64,000 bases of DNA from Dyadobacter sp. NIV53 (lineage in GTDB: Bacteria > Bacteroidota > Bacteroidia > Cytophagales > Spirosomataceae), in contig NZ_CP081299.1 in the NCBI RefSeq assembly GCF_019711195.1, positions 7,164,501 through 7,228,500 on the forward strand. The letters are read 5' to 3'. Under the pieces are notes generated by a model. That model was not told where the DNA came from, searched no databases, and worked only from the letters and a program-made list of their open reading frames with translations. Below are positions 16,453 to 25,196 of the stretch, one piece after another (position 1 is the first letter of the stretch; each line of letters starts with the position of its first letter). The position numbers and the translations under genes were made by a program.

Positions 16453-19110
16453 TTATTCGCTCCGTAAACTTTTTGCCGGGTTCATTAGTGCAGCACGGAC
16501 CGATTGGAAACTAACCGTCAGAAACGCTATCAAAACAGCGAGCAATCCGGCTTCAATAAATATCAATACGCTGATATTTATTCGGTAAGGGTAATTTTGC
16601 AGCCATTTATCAATAGCATAATAAGCCAGTGGAAATGCAAAAACAAATGATATACAAACCAGTTTCAGGAAGTCGGAAGTTAGCAACCGGGTAATACTGG
16701 TGACTGAGGCACCCATAACCTTGCGGATGCCAATTTCCTTATTGCGTCTTTGGGCGGAAAGTGTGGCCAAACCGAACAGGCCAATGCAGGAAATAAAGAT
16801 CGTCAGAATGGTTCCGAAAAGCATAATCTGCTTCCACTTCGCTTCTGATTCATAGCGTTTTATATTCTCGTCGTCCCAGAACTTGTAAGAATAAGGATTA
16901 AGCGGGAACAGCCGGGTGTAGGTTTCTCCAATGTGCCGGAGACTCGTGGTTTCGGTGCCAGGTTTGATCTTGACAAAAAAACCGCCAAATGTATTGCCAG
17001 CTTTCATAGTGAAAACCTGCGGGCCGATTTTTTCACTCAAATCAGTATAATGGTAATCCTTCACAACGCCCGCAACCGTATACTTGGCCTTGTCATACCA
17101 AAAGTCGACAACTTGTCCGATAGGATCCTTCCAGCCTGCTTTCCTGACAAATGTTTCATTCACGAGCACATGAAGAGCAGAATCAGAAGGGAAATCAGCA
17201 GAAAAATTGCGGCCTTTGAGTATCGGAACATGTATCATTGGCAAGAATTCCGGATCTACCGTTTCATAAGCAAAACTGATTTCGGTATTTCCATTTACTT
17301 TGGCGGAAGTGAACCAACGGCCACCGTTTTTTGGTGCCACAGCAATGATATCAGGGTCTTTTTCCAATTCCTGTCTGAGTAGTTGCGCTTCCTGCCTGGT
17401 AAGATTGGACTTTTCGACATGGACAAGGTGTTTGTCGCTATACCCCAGATCCTTGTTTATCAGGTAGTCGAATTGAGATTGTATAGTGAGTGTACCGATA
17501 ATGAGGAAGGAGGCAATAGTAAACTGCAGAACGACCAATGAAGTCTGCAGATAATTTTTGCCTGAAAGCTGCATTCGGTTATAGAGCGTTGTCACAGGAT
17601 CATAACCCGATAATACCAATGCAGGATAAAATCCAGCCAGTAAACCTGTGGTTAGGAAAAGTGCGAAATAGACCAGAATGAGCTTTATATCAAAAAGATA
17701 GGAGAGGGCAAGTTCCTTGTTGGCAAGGTGGTTAAATGTTGGTAAGGTGAGCTGTACGAGCACGAGCGCAAAAATAAACGCAGCCAGGCAAAGCAAAAAA
17801 GATTCACCAAGAAACTGGATGATCAGCTGCATGCGGCCTCCGCCAACTACTTTCCTTACTCCAATTTCTTTCGCACGTTTTAAAGAGCGGGCCACCGTCA
17901 GGTTTACGAAATTGATACAGGCAATGGCAAGTATAAAAAGCGCAATACCGGTGAGGATATACGACAGTTTTGGATTACTATGATCTACCAAGCCATTGTC
18001 GCCGGGTAAATCGCTGCTCAGGTGCATATCTGTATAGGGCTGAAGGCTGTATTGAACCTTGTCCCTGAATCCAAACTTTTCGATTCCTTCCTGGATTACT
18101 TCCCTGGCGTCGATATTATAAACCTGGTTCATCTTACGTTCCACAAGTTTTACATTTGCTCCCGGTTCGAGTACCACGAAGGTGTTCATGAAGGTGTTAA
18201 ACCAATTCGTGCTTTTCTCCATTTCGCCATGATTGGTCAGCATGGGGATTATTATATCAAATTTTATGGATGAATTCTGAGGTGATTTTTGAGCAACGCC
18301 AGTCACTGTATATGGTTCAAAGCGGGCATCTTTATCAAAACTATCTTTCATCAGGATCGTCTTTCCGAGTACATCCTTACTGCCGAAATGTTTCTCAGCC
18401 ATCCCTTCCGAAATCACCACAGATTTGCTTTGGCTCAGTGCAGTATGCGGATTTCCGCTCAGCAATGGGAATGTGAATACAGAAAAGAAAGAAGAATCAA
18501 CACGATAAGTTGTTTCACTCTTAATTTGGGTACCTTTCTTAACATCGTTTTGATGCCCGTGATATCGCATAAAAGAGCGGATTTCCGGCACACCTGCGGC
18601 AAACTTTGGCCCCTGCAAATATCCGGTATTTCCCTGTACACCAACCTTTTTGCCGGCAGGAGAGATATACTGACTGGTTATCCGATAGATGTTCGGATTA
18701 TTTACATGGAATTGATCAAAGCTGATTTCGTCTTTGGTGTAGAGCAGTATCAGCATGGCAGCGGCCAAACCAATGCTCAGGCCGATTACATTTATAAAGG
18801 AATAAACCTTGTTGTGGGCCAGGGTTCTCCATGCAATTGTGAAATAGTTACGGATCATATCAGGGCTTATCATGTAGGTGGTGGAATAAGGGGATTTTTG
18901 TCTTTTAATGTATCTGGGTTTCAGAAAACCCAATGCTTCCTGTAAATAAAATAACTGCGCTTTTCTCAAACCAGCTTTCCCGACCTGATAATTGAATTCT
19001 TCATGTAGATCACCCAAAATGGTTTCAATCAGGTGCGGGGCGCAAATGCGGCATAGCAGTTTATCGGCCCAGACTGGCGGGCGTAAAGGCCGGTTTGGGT
19101 TTGTTTTCAT
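16453..19110 (-). CDS. FtsX/MacB-type ABC transporter permease with PadR-linked N-terminal domain
   Basis: Inner-membrane permease of the MacB family, usually working with an ATPase in export or envelope mechanotransmission. Residues about 1-75 are the short soluble domain seen in PadR-linked permeases (WADKLLCRICAPHLIETILGDLHEEF). Then two copies of a membrane-plus-periplasmic unit follow: YSFINVIGLSIGLAAAMLILLY, FNLTVARSLKRAKEIGVRKVVGG, and later FGLATLSAQRRNKEIGIRKVMGA. The start at 19110 forms an ATGA overlap with the PadR stop, so both are one operon. No ATPase gene is in the window. Confidence 0.93.
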   Translation of the reverse strand: MKTNPNRPLRPPVWADKLLCRICAPHLIETILGDLHEEFNYQVGKAGLRKAQLFYLQEALGFLKPRYIKRQKSPYSTTYMISPDMIRNYFTIAWRTLAHNKVYSFINVIGLSIGLAAAMLILLYTKDEISFDQFHVNNPNIYRITSQYISPAGKKVGVQGNTGYLQGPKFAAGVPEIRSFMRYHGHQNDVKKGTQIKSETTYRVDSSFFSVFTFPLLSGNPHTALSQSKSVVISEGMAEKHFGSKDVLGKTILMKDSFDKDARFEPYTVTGVAQKSPQNSSIKFDIIIPMLTNHGEMEKSTNWFNTFMNTFVVLEPGANVKLVERKMNQVYNIDAREVIQEGIEKFGFRDKVQYSLQPYTDMHLSSDLPGDNGLVDHSNPKLSYILTGIALFILAIACINFVNLTVARSLKRAKEIGVRKVVGGGRMQLIIQFLGESFLLCLAAFIFALVLVQLTLPTFNHLANKELALSYLFDIKLILVYFALFLTTGLLAGFYPALVLSGYDPVTTLYNRMQLSGKNYLQTSLVVLQFTIASFLIIGTLTIQSQFDYLINKDLGYSDKHLVHVEKSNLTRQEAQLLRQELEKDPDIIAVAPKNGGRWFTSAKVNGNTEISFAYETVDPEFLPMIHVPILKGRNFSADFPSDSALHVLVNETFVRKAGWKDPIGQVVDFWYDKAKYTVAGVVKDYHYTDLSEKIGPQVFTMKAGNTFGGFFVKIKPGTETTSLRHIGETYTRLFPLNPYSYKFWDDENIKRYESEAKWKQIMLFGTILTIFISCIGLFGLATLSAQRRNKEIGIRKVMGASVTSITRLLTSDFLKLVCISFVFAFPLAYYAIDKWLQNYPYRINISVLIFIEAGLLAVLIAFLTVSFQSVRAALMNPAKSLRSE

Positions 19111-19445
19111 AGGTCGAGAGCGAGGGTAAAAGGTTTTACAAGACGTGACCAAAGATTTTCTCTTACTTCTCTTACCTGCTGTAGGGTACGCTGGCCATAA
19201 GCAGTTAACGAATACAACCTTTTCCGCCTTCCGCCACGTTCTGCTGTTGGCTCGCCCATATCCGATTTTACCATTCCTTTTTCTTCCAGGCGCTGTAATG
19301 CAGAGTGGATCTGGTTTAACCTAACCGCACGTCCGGTTTGCTCAGCAATTTCGTGCGTGAGTGCAACGCCATAGGCAGAACTGTCGAGGGCAGCAACAGT
19401 CAGAAGTACAATTTCCTCAAATTCTCCGAGGTAGGCTCTGTTCAT
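19107..19445 (-). CDS. PadR family transcriptional regulator
   Basis: Winged-helix repressor of 112 residues. It begins MNRAYLGEFEEIVLLTVAALDSSAYGVALTHEIAEQTGR, the typical PadR first helices and recognition helix, and has the wing ALQRLEEKGMVKSDMGEPTAERGGRRKRLYSLTAYGQ. It overlaps the permease gene by four bases and is transcribed first, so it very likely controls its own operon in response to an exported or membrane-active compound. Confidence 0.93.
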   Translation of the reverse strand: MNRAYLGEFEEIVLLTVAALDSSAYGVALTHEIAEQTGRAVRLNQIHSALQRLEEKGMVKSDMGEPTAERGGRRKRLYSLTAYGQRTLQQVREVRENLWSRLVKPFTLALDL

Positions 19446-19876
19446 GATTTACCATTAGTTCCATATTTGCTGATAAAATACTTTGCCAGATAAATTTATT
19501 TAACATAATGCATTTTAAGTCAGATTATTATGATTTTTTCCGATGTCGAAAAGTGTTCATTTACGGACAGTAATTGTTCGGGTTTGTCAAGGAGTCTGGT
19601 GGGCAGATTTATTGTTATGTATTAATCTTTTTAACAGGGTTTTACAAAAAATTAATAACTGATTTTTATAACCTATATTAAAATAGTCAGCTTATACTTT
19701 GTCTAAATTCATTAGAAGATGATCTTAACTATTGTATATTTTATTTACCTGATCACATTTTCTATCAAAGGCACTCCAGGAGCTCACACAAACTTCCACT
19801 CTGGCATTATTTTGAACAGAATAAATTATTCAAAGTCATGAATTTAAAGTATATTTTGAAATAACGTGGAATTGTA
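19446..19876. other. Gene-free stretch of about 430 bases
   Basis: AT-rich sequence upstream of padR and beyond the end of the Rhs relic. It must hold the padR promoter near 19446-19550. No open frame, repeat or RNA gene was recognised in it. Confidence 0.5.
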
Positions 19877-21093
19877 TTAAACTGAAATTCTTACTTTCCT
19901 GCCTTCAATAACAGCACAGATCCGCCGTAAACAGCTCTGGTTATCAAATGAGTAATGATGCGGAGAAAATTCTAATTGTCCTTCAGTTTCAGGGTCAATA
20001 GTGGTGAACCTGTCGGTTGTTGGATCGTAAAACCGCTGCATCAAATCCAGATAACCTGTTTCCGCCTGCTTCTCGCGCCCAATAAAATTGTATTTACTCG
20101 TCCCTGCCGTCCTGGGAATCGCCAAACCCAAAAGGGAAGTACCCGGTCTCTTGTAAAAGTGTACCTGCTTCGTTTATTACTTGCCGGGTATTGCCAAGGT
20201 GATCTTTCAGGTAATATTGGAAGGAATAGTCACTGGCATTGGCACCGTTGTTGGTAATTGCGATCTGGCCTTCTTCGGTCCCGATACGTGTAAGGTAATT
20301 ACTGCTGTTGTAGTCAAAGATACCTGAATATTTGGTGTTATCCGTTCCGCGCCGCATCCGCAGCTTAGAAGCGGTAGCATCATAGTGATACTGCATAATG
20401 AGATTGTTGATGACAACTTACCTGGTCAGGTTCATCATATTGCACCAGATGCCGCCATCGGCGATACCCAGGTTTTTATCCTGAACTACGTTGCCGTTGC
20501 CGTCGTACCTGTAATCTTCAGTGTCAGCAGAAGAACCATTGTTAAAATCCTCTGTCGAGCTGGCGTCCGTCACCTTCGTCAGGCGGTTGCCATTGTCGTA
20601 GACATAGGTCAGGTCATCCCAGGTAGCTGTACCCTTTTTTCGCTGCAAGGCTTTGATGTTACAGTTGAACCGGGGTCGCGTACGACTCGTAGGCCGAAAT
20701 TGTTTCGCTGTATTCGTAGTTAGACCCTTCACCCTTTGTCAGGCGGTTCGCGTTATCATAGGAAAATTTATAGCCTACCCACGCACCGCCCTGGCGCCAG
20801 AGCATCTCGCCGATATTGCCATTGTACTGAGGGGTGGCCGCATTCGCATATTTGAGCTCAACACCAAAGTTATCTCCGGCACCTGTCTTACCATTTACTT
20901 TACTCATCCCGCCCCTGGGGATATAGCCATAGTCCAGCTGCTCCCGGAAATTACTGCCATCTGCCGAGTTCAGAAACTTCTTTTTCAGCTGTCTAAGTGC
21001 ATTGTAACGGTTGGCAGCCACCACAATTTTCTTTCTCTCGGCGGTGCCGCTGCTCTCTGTCCCACAAACTTCCAAAGCAAAGTTTGAAGGCAA
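19877..21093 (-). pseudogene. Rhs/YD-repeat protein relic (copy A), no toxin tail
   Basis: Four overlapping frame pieces on the - strand give one decayed Rhs protein. From the 5' end these are ANRYNALRQLKKKFLNSADG, then YKFSYDNANRLTKGEG, a break, NIKALQRKKGTATWDDLTYV, another break, YYLKDHLGNTRQVINEAGT, and after a shift near a G3 run at about 20125, AIPRTAGTSKYNFIGREKQ and TGYLDLMQRFYDPTTDRF. The end of the core (SPHHYSFDNQ) runs into a short unrelated tail and a stop, so the variable toxin domain is missing. The large N-terminal part of a true Rhs protein is also absent. This is a remnant core. Confidence 0.85.
20094..20732 (-). repeat. Rhs core duplication, copy A arm
   Basis: This segment is closely similar to 23400-24027 in the same orientation, including an identical stretch from the KALQ codons through the mutated NCNI codons and the frame-breaking sequence upstream. 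The two copies are direct repeats about 3.3 kb apart. Confidence 0.8.
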
Positions 21094-21181
21094 ACTGGTT
21101 TCGAATTCATTTTACTATAGAAACTGGAAACTTCACAATGATAAAAATCTGTGAAGACACAGACTACGGTTGAGACGTTTT

Positions 21182-21231
21182 CATAACCAAGACAGAAGTG
21201 ACAATTCATTTTCGCTTCTGTCTTGGTTATG
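21182..21231 (-). terminator. 17-bp perfect hairpin after lipoprotein gene
   Basis: CATAACCAAGACAGAAG (21182-21198) pairs perfectly with CTTCTGTCTTGGTTATG (21215-21231) around a 16-base loop, starting nine bases after the lipoprotein stop at 21240. It is a strong candidate transcription end or mRNA-protecting structure for that gene, although no T-run follows on the - strand. Confidence 0.6.
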
Positions 21232-21239
21232 AATAAGTA

Positions 21240-21722
21240 TTATGGCGCTGTCAGCGTAATGGTATTGTAGTCCGTGGTGATCGAAGTCGTAGCGGTATTT
21301 ACCACCGCATAAAAGCGGTAGGTGCCTGGATTAAGCAAGGCTGCCGGCCACTTGCCATTGGCAGCGCCTTCCGCAGCAGACAAGGTGTAAACACCGGGCC
21401 GGCTGGCATCGGCTACCGCAAAACCCATTGTGTTAGGGAATCCGCCATCAATGGTTGCGGCCATGACTTCCACGCTGCTGATGGTGCTGTCCGTTGGAAC
21501 ACAGGTAGTGATGCTGATGGCAGTGGTCACCCGTCCGGCGGTCGTGCTGGCTGTGCCTACTACACTGGCATTGTTGGCCGGCGAGAGCACGCTGGCCGTC
21601 AGCACTGAACAGCTGGAAGGTGCTGTTGGTATAACAGTACCGACTTTATCGCCTTCATCATCACATCCCATACCGAAGAAAAAGAGCATAAATACCAGAA
21701 TTGTGCTAAAAATAGTTTTCAT
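21240..21722 (-). CDS. Putative lipoprotein, unknown function
   Basis: Protein of 160 residues with a lipoprotein signal (FSTILVFMLFFFGMGCDDEGD, lipid on the Cys). The mature part is rich in Ser, Thr, Ala and Val and low in charge, with a beta-sandwich look (SVLSPANNASVVGTAS, LLNPGTYRFYAVVNTATTS), like short surface Ig-type domains. It lies between two Rhs cores and is bracketed by two long perfect hairpins, so it forms its own transcription unit. No family is recognised. An accessory or immunity role for the Rhs system is only a guess from position. Confidence 0.7.
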   Translation of the reverse strand: MKTIFSTILVFMLFFFGMGCDDEGDKVGTVIPTAPSSCSVLTASVLSPANNASVVGTASTTAGRVTTAISITTCVPTDSTISSVEVMAATIDGGFPNTMGFAVADASRPGVYTLSAAEGAANGKWPAALLNPGTYRFYAVVNTATTSITTDYNTITLTAP

Positions 21723-21753
21723 GATTGTTGTTTAATTATTAATTATTCAGAGG

Positions 21754-21789
21754 ACACGATTTTTACAACATTAGTTGTAAAAATCGTGT
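21754..21789. promoter_or_regulatory. 16-bp perfect inverted repeat upstream of the lipoprotein gene
   Basis: ACACGATTTTTACAAC (21754-21769) and GTTGTAAAAATCGTGT (21774-21789) are perfectly complementary with a 4-base loop, 32 bases before the start codon at 21722. It could be a 5'-UTR hairpin, an operator, or the terminator of the transcript coming from the immunity lipoprotein gene upstream. Confidence 0.5.
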
Positions 21790-22129
21790 TCAGAAGCAAT
21801 AAATAGATTTAATATAGGAATATAGCTGAATTGTAGAGAATTTAAAATACCTTATTTTTAAATATTGACTCATCAATGCAATAATTAGGAAAAGAAAGCC
21901 AGCTTACATGTTTCCTTTAAGTTAAGAACCTAAGTTAGACTGAATTTTATAATTTAATAAAGCTAACAGGCATGATAGGAGAGTAGTCCAAACTGTCAAC
22001 TTATTTTAGTAACACACGAAAATGCCTAATCGCGTAAAAGTACACAAATACGCTGGTAGGTGACATTGACATTGCCATTGGCCGCAGTGGCATAATGGAA
22101 CGTGTGAGAGCGCATTCGCCTCAATCAAT
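21790..22129. other. Gene-free stretch of 340 bases
   Basis: AT-rich spacer between two - strand lipoprotein genes. No coding frame or RNA gene was recognised. Confidence 0.4.
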
Positions 22130-22561
22130 CTACTCAAAAGTCATCTGCTTTTTAAACTGATTTGCCTTTATTTTAGACTCACAGCCTTCAACCAAAATAT
22201 TTCGACCTTTTGATAATTGGAAATGAAACAAGTATTCCTTACTATTCTTAATTACAAACAATTTTATTGATTGCTTGGCAGCAAAAGGAATTCTATGTTG
22301 CAACCCATTTACAATTTTGACTAACTCATTAGACTTGGAATCATAATATACGCCCGCATTAGATACTCCAGTCGAAAAATCAGAATTTATAATAACCTTG
22401 TCTAAGACTAAAAAGTCATTAATAGAAAGGCTGATGGTGTCCTGGTGGAAACAATCCCCAATAGCAATTAAGAATATTCCTTCTTTTTCTTTTGCTAATT
22501 TCCTATTCATGCAAGATGCAAGGCAGAGGATAACAAGAAGCAAAACACTTTTACTTTTCAT
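22130..22561 (-). CDS. Candidate immunity lipoprotein for the Rhs peptidase toxin
   Basis: The start at 22561 gives MKSKSVLLLVILCLASCMNRK, a clear lipoprotein signal with LASC lipobox; an adjacent ATG at 22564 is possible. The mature part (about 125 residues) has no recognised family; it contains IAIGDCFHQDTISLSINDFL and QLSKGRNILVEGCESK. Its start lies 5-8 bases after the stop codon of the peptidase-toxin reading frame of the Rhs gene, the tight toxin-then-immunity order of polymorphic toxin systems. A periplasmic lipoprotein is a sensible inhibitor for a toxin acting in the envelope. Function is inferred from position. Confidence 0.65.
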   Translation of the reverse strand: MKSKSVLLLVILCLASCMNRKLAKEKEGIFLIAIGDCFHQDTISLSINDFLVLDKVIINSDFSTGVSNAGVYYDSKSNELVKIVNGLQHRIPFAAKQSIKLFVIKNSKEYLFHFQLSKGRNILVEGCESKIKANQFKKQMTFE

Positions 22562-22569
22562 CATTTGAA

Positions 22570-24027
22570 TCAGTTTTGTTTTCCACGATTTAGGGCTCCC
22601 ACGCCATACATTTGGTGTATTCTCTTTATTTGCCAAGGTTCGATTTTGGTTCCTGCCGCAGGTTGCCCTGCCGAATTCATGTCTTGCGATTGGTGCATTA
22701 AGTTGCGAGGGAAATCACTTGTTGTATATGGTGCGCCCGTAGCTGGGTTAGTTTCATTTTTCGGGTGGCCAAGTACTGCACTGTGCCCAAGTTCATGCGC
22801 TCCCGTTCTGGCGTAATTTCCCCCTTTTCTATGTAAACCACATTCTGACCAACTGGTCCAAAACCTTCAATGTTGCCACCAGGGGGATCTTCTTGTCCAA
22901 TAGTAGTTGCTACGTCATCCACTATTCTAAAGGCATGATCGCTTGCCTCTAACGGATTATTTTGAGCACTGGCTACTGTGATATTTGTAGTTGTCTGATA
23001 TTCTATATTCTTATCCCCGCCGCTAAATGACTTTTGGATCTGCTTGCTAATTTGCTGTGATATTCTATTCAATTGTTTACTAGTAAACCCCTTAGATGTA
23101 TTGTCAACCACTTTACCACTTACATTAATCTTATATAGGTCCTTTCCATTTGCCCCCCCTCCCTTAACGTAGTTTACAGATATTGAGTCTCCATTGATAT
23201 CAACCAAATTGACAGGATTATTTGCGGTATATTGATATGAGGATAACCCATAATATTTCTCTGAGTATCTATCGGTAGTTCCAAACCGCCCAATTTCCGG
23301 CAAATACATCCTAGCCCCATAGTCGAGCCAACCAGTTTCCGGCTGTTTTTCCTTACCATTATAGAGATATTTGTTAGTTCCTGCCGTTCTAGGAATCTCC
23401 AACCCAAAAGGAAAATAATCAGTCTCCTGTAAAAGTGTACCAGCCTCGTTTATTACTTGCCGGGTATTGCCTAGGTGATCTTTCAGATAATATTGAAAGG
23501 AATAGTCACTGGCACTGGCACCGTTGTTGGCAACAGTAATCTGGCCTTCGTCGGTCCCAATACGGGTAAGATAATTACTGCTGTTATATTCAAAGATTCC
23601 GGCATATTTAGTATTTTCCGTGCCGCGCTGCATCCTTAGCTTCGAACCGGTTGCATCGTAATGATACTGCATGGTGAGACTGTTTATAGCCACTTCTCTG
23701 GGCAGGTTCAGCATATTGTACCGTATACCGCCATCGGCGATACCCCGGTTTTTATCCTGAACCGTGTTGCCGTTGCCGTCGTACTTGTAATCCTCGAGGG
23801 CAGCCGAAGAACCGTTGTTAAAACCTTCTGTCGAGCCCGCATCAGTCACCTTGGTCAGGCGGTTGCCATTGTCGTATACATACGTCAGATCATCCCAGGT
23901 AGCTGCACCCTTTTTCCGCTGCAGCGCTTTGATGTTACAGTTGAACCGGGGTCGCGTACGACTCGTAGGCCGAAATTGTTTCGCTGTATTCTTAATTCGA
24001 TCCTTCACCCTTTGTCAGACGGCTGGG
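22570..24027 (-). pseudogene. Rhs protein core (copy B) with C-terminal metzincin-like peptidase toxin domain, frameshifted
   Basis: The Rhs core is visible from NIKALQRKKGAATWDDLTYV through YYLKDHLGNTRQVINEAGT, KYLYNGKEKQPETGWLDYGA and LSSYQYTANNPVNLVDINGD, which marks the core/toxin border. The variable tail then reads SISVNYVKGGGANGKDLYKI ... EGFGPVGQNVVYIEKG. There the open frame leaves the true one: one more G in the G5 run (C5 at 22820-22824 on the + strand) restores GNYARTGAHELGHSAVLGHP and a downstream NLMHQ, the zinc-binding HExxHxxxxxH and Met-turn of metzincin-type peptidases, ending at 22570. The 5' end is cut off at about 24027. It is followed directly by the lipoprotein gene. 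Confidence 0.8.
23400..24027 (-). repeat. Rhs core duplication, copy B arm
   Basis: Direct repeat partner of 20094-20732. Similarity stops at about 24027, where the sequence changes abruptly to the tail of a regulator gene on the other strand, so this marks a recombination junction. Confidence 0.75.
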
Positions 24028-24249
24028 TACAGGCATTCTCAAGTGGATACCTTTAAACTTCTGGCCGATGCCTTGCAGCTCCATGTTGATAGCTTATTGA
24101 CCAATGACGTGGCAACGGTGAAGGACTTGGAGCTGTTACGTAAATTTGAAGTAATCAGGGAGCTGACCGGTGAGACCCGCTGGGTTGTCAGTACTCTCCT
24201 AGATATGGTCATTCGCAATTTTAGGACTAAAAGGGCTTATGCCCAATAG
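24028..24249 (+). pseudogene. C-terminal remnant of an XRE-family regulator
   Basis: The + strand frame reads YRHSQVDTFKLLADALQLHV, LLTNDVATVKDLELLRKFEV and ETRWVVSTLLDMVIRNFRTK before a stop. This is the usual tail of small phage-type XRE repressors (end of the HTH, then the dimerisation helices). The N-terminal HTH is missing because the Rhs repeat begins at 24027. The upstream part of the longer open frame is antisense of the Rhs gene and not real. It was probably truncated by the rearrangement that placed Rhs copy B here. Confidence 0.65.
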
Positions 24250-24272
24250 ATATTTTTTGCCTGGCAACAGCA

Positions 24273-24317
24273 AAAAGCCCTCAAAACGATCCGTCCGAAT
24301 TTGCTTTGAGGGCTTTT
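24273..24317 (+). terminator. Rho-independent terminator after the regulator remnant
   Basis: AAAAGCCCTCAAA (24273-24285) pairs with TTTGAGGGCTTTT (24305-24317) around a 19-base loop, with A and T runs on both sides, so it can work in both directions: for the regulator tail on + and for the immunity gene at 24593 on -. Confidence 0.7.
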
Positions 24318-24592
24318 AATTTGAAGGTTATCTACTGGCTGATTTTAGCAAAGTGCCCCAGCTGTAAAAACAGGGCCTATTTTAATCTGGTCAACATTTT
24401 CCGGGTAGAGTCGACGCTTAGGCAGCCCCGTTTAGATAAACCCAGTAAAGCGAACCACTCAAACCCGGTTTGCAAGGGGGTTTAATACCCCATTTGATAG
24501 TGGATATGAAGGGGGATTATATGGGGGATATGAATACAAAAAACGGACTGTAATAAAAAAAGCACAGGCCCCGAATCCAGAGCTTGGTATTG
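24318..24592. other. Non-coding gap of 275 bases
   Basis: Contains a short partial repetition of GGGGGTTTAATACCCC-like and GAAGGGGGATTATATGGGGG purine-rich sequence near 24475-24530. No coding frame was accepted. Confidence 0.35.
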
Positions 24593-25003
24593 TTAGCTTA
24601 AATTGTATGTATTTTGATATCCGTTCAATGAACTTAAGTATATCCAAGTCGATCTTATAGTTAGCACTTCTGCCTTAGAAGCATCTCTCAAAGTTATCCG
24701 TTTATAGTCACTGATCTGTTCGATTATAATACTATCAACACTGGAAATAGCCTTTTCCAAATCTATTTCCTCAATTTTGGCTTGAATTAAGTCCAAAGTT
24801 ATTTGCACAGTGTTTATATTTCTATCTAACCACTTTTTTGGAATTTTCTTTGGAAATTCCCCCAGATCGAATCGGATATTGATTATAAGATCTTTACCAG
24901 TTGTGATTTTAATTTCGTGCAGGAATAAATTTTCTAGATCTGGCACTTCATCCTGATATATGGCCAGTAAAGCCTCTCTTTTTTCAATTAATGATAACCA
25001 CAT
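24593..25003 (-). CDS. Candidate immunity protein (orphan toxin-immunity pair)
   Basis: Soluble 136-residue protein, MWLSLIEKREALLAIYQDEV ... NLFLHEIKITTGKDLIINIR, resembling small immunity proteins of polymorphic toxin loci (Imm50-like layout: short helix, then beta strands with HEIKI). Its start lies 2 bases after the stop of a toxin tail fragment read in the same direction, the classic order. No signal peptide is present, so it would protect in the cytoplasm. The family name is tentative; the role rests on the arrangement. Confidence 0.6.
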   Translation of the reverse strand: MWLSLIEKREALLAIYQDEVPDLENLFLHEIKITTGKDLIINIRFDLGEFPKKIPKKWLDRNINTVQITLDLIQAKIEEIDLEKAISSVDSIIIEQISDYKRITLRDASKAEVLTIRSTWIYLSSLNGYQNTYNLS

Positions 25004-25005
25004 AT

Positions 25006-25166
25006 TTAGTTCTTTTTAAACGGATCAAAAGGATAATGTGCATTAGTACCAGGCACTGTACCTGTCCTTGTATTTTCGGATGGTCGAACATTAAAATGTG
25101 GTTTTGCTGCTTCACCTCCAAATTGAGTATGTCCGGCAGAATGATCTTGAATAACAACCTTAGAAC
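25006..25166 (-). pseudogene. C-terminal fragment of a polymorphic toxin, cut by IS3
   Basis: The frame ending at 25006 reads SSKVVIQDHSAGHTQFGGEA, KPHFNVRPSENTRTGTVPGT and NAHYPFDPFKKN. This His-rich ending (DHSAGH ... PHFNVRP ... HYPF) is familiar from tails of Rhs and wall-associated toxins of Bacteroidota and probably belongs to a nuclease-type domain. All upstream coding sequence is replaced by the IS3 element at 25167. It is too short for an open-frame caller. The immunity gene follows 2 bases later. Confidence 0.6.
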
Positions 25167-25196
25167 TGGAATTGCAATAGTTAAGCGGACAAATGG

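Noticed and set aside
18289..18945. 218-codon + strand frame inside the ABC permease
   Set aside because: Antisense to a clearly recognised permease; no domain was recognised in it.
20653..21087. Long + strand frame over the Rhs relic
   Set aside because: Antisense of a Rhs core; Rhs genes often leave open complementary frames.
23815..24027. 5' half of the + strand frame that ends in the XRE tail
   Set aside because: This part is antisense of the Rhs repeat; only residues after 24028 look like a regulator.
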